Positions 30,441-31,153 of a stretch of DNA of 31,153 nucleotides are shown here, in pieces. Position numbers and translations under genes: made by a program. Within the stretch, counting starts at the first letter, position 1; each line of letters begins with the position of its first letter. Under the pieces are notes generated by a model. The model saw nothing but the letters and a program-made list of their open reading frames with translations. It was not told where the DNA came from and searched no databases. Source of the DNA: Cylindrobasidium torrendii FP15055 ss-10 (taxonomy: Eukaryota > Basidiomycota > Agaricomycetes > Agaricales > Physalacriaceae); contig KN880703.1 in the NCBI GenBank assembly GCA_000934385.1, positions 1 through 31,153 on the forward strand, read 5' to 3'.

Positions 30441-30930
30441 GATGGGAGCTGTCTTGGGAGGACCGGAGAGAGGAAAAAGGGAGCGTCCAGTCTTTTATAG
30501 GGAAAAAGTTCCGTTTATCGAGACGCAAAGGTTTTGCCATGGAACCGGGGTTGCGGGGATATGTTGGGGGCGCCATATGGTACCAGTGAGGGGCCCGGTG
30601 GGGTGACGCGGGGGGAAAGCCAGACCACCCGGAGGTCGTCCTCGAACTGGCACTAGCTTGCATCGATAATGTCGAGAGTGACGCCAACCACGAGAGTTGA
30701 GAGCGAATGTATGTATCATACCCACGGTGGAGTCCGTGAAAACTGGGTGGATTTCAGGAGATGCTGCTATATTTGGATCTTCCGTTCCTGTCTGTAATGC
30801 GAACGAGGATATCCCGCGACAAGATGAAGGTTGGCATTTCACTTCAAAGTTGGAATTGATTGTTCAATGCTGGACAGAGTGGCTGCCAGTAGGCGCGCCT
30901 CATTAGATTTCCAGCTCAATGCAGCCGGAG
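30441..30930. other. Intergenic region upstream of the MFS gene
   Basis: Contains the MFS promoter in its first 100 nt. Several overlapping open frames on both strands lack any recognisable content; I see no gene. Confidence 0.5.
30492..30499 (-). promoter_or_regulatory. TATA box of the MFS transporter gene
   Basis: TATAAAAG on the minus strand, 52 nt upstream of the ATG at 30440. Confidence 0.65.
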
Positions 30931-31153
30931 CTATCCCGGACGTTTTACATAGGCTGAACGACAACGAGAGCTGACAAAATCGAGGAGGAGGGCAGGCTCC
31001 AAACCAGCCGTCTTGAAGAGAGTTAAAGATACATCAAGCGCCACATTGGGATCACGGACCGCAAAGACACCGAACAACAAGAGAACTCTCTTCAAGACGG
31101 CTGGCGTAATTTGACCGGCACTTCCGGCAATTCCGCTTTGGGCAGTCGCCTTT
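30931..31153 (-). CDS. Possible C-terminal gene fragment at the right edge
   Basis: A minus-strand frame is open from the window edge to TAG at 30931-30933, 73 codons. It reads as plausible protein (VLKRVLLLFGVFAVRDPN, then LDVSLTLFKTAGLEPALLL) but no family is recognised. Its body would lie right of the window. It overlaps a perfect 21-bp inverted repeat, which is unusual for coding DNA, so it may be part of a repeat or chance. Confidence 0.3.
   Translation of the reverse strand, partial: KATAQSGIAGSAGQITPAVLKRVLLLFGVFAVRDPNVALDVSLTLFKTAGLEPALLLDFVSSRCRSAYVKRPG
31004..31104. repeat. Perfect 21-bp inverted repeat with 59-nt loop
   Basis: The left arm at 31004-31024 begins CCAGCCGTCTTG, and the right arm at 31084-31104 is its exact reverse complement, ending CAAGACGGCTGG. 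The 59-nt spacer is 31025-31083. A transcript would fold into a long hairpin. It could be a small MITE-like element, a hairpin RNA precursor, or a local inverted duplication. Confidence 0.85.

Overview
The window looks like nuclear DNA of a basidiomycete fungus, most likely an Agaricomycete (inference). Genes are broken by many introns of about 45-60 nt. Promoters carry TATA boxes about 50-65 nt upstream of the start codons. There is a family of F-box proteins with an N-terminal coiled coil and a leucine-rich C-terminal half. All exon models here were made by hand, using reading frame, GT/AG borders and agreement with known families or with the paralog next door; no RNA evidence was available.

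Layout. 1-1721: a possible C-terminal gene fragment, a short triplicated motif, and no convincing gene. 1722-9671, all minus strand: a Ytp1-like membrane protein, two tandem secreted class 3 lipases, and a secreted GH5 glucanase-type enzyme. 10358-12290, minus: a four-helix membrane protein and a disordered protein, neither assignable. 13575-17392, plus: two F-box paralogs, the first a pseudogene. 17892-21952, minus: a WAPL-type cohesin-release protein and a probable NOPCHAP1/DUF4598 snoRNP-assembly protein. 22326-28577, minus: three more F-box paralogs. 28711-30440, minus: an MFS transporter of the anion:cation symporter type. The right edge carries an open minus-strand frame with a perfect 21-bp inverted repeat.

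The secreted block (two lipases and GH5) would digest lipids and beta-glucans outside the cell, and the ACS-type transporter would import small organic anions; co-regulation is not shown. WAPL and the NOPCHAP1-like gene are housekeeping genes sitting between the two F-box groups.

The most interesting part is the F-box cluster. Members 3 and 4 share a 25-nt first exon, a 50-51-nt first intron, a CPRC motif and a two-block upstream element. The same upstream element allows two damaged members to be read: in copy 1 it joins directly to exon-2 sequence (start codon lost, plus a frameshift), and in copy 5 it has itself become the N-terminal coding sequence. I did not find a clearly new multi-gene system; this is a local case of gene birth and decay, with unusual microexons in other genes.
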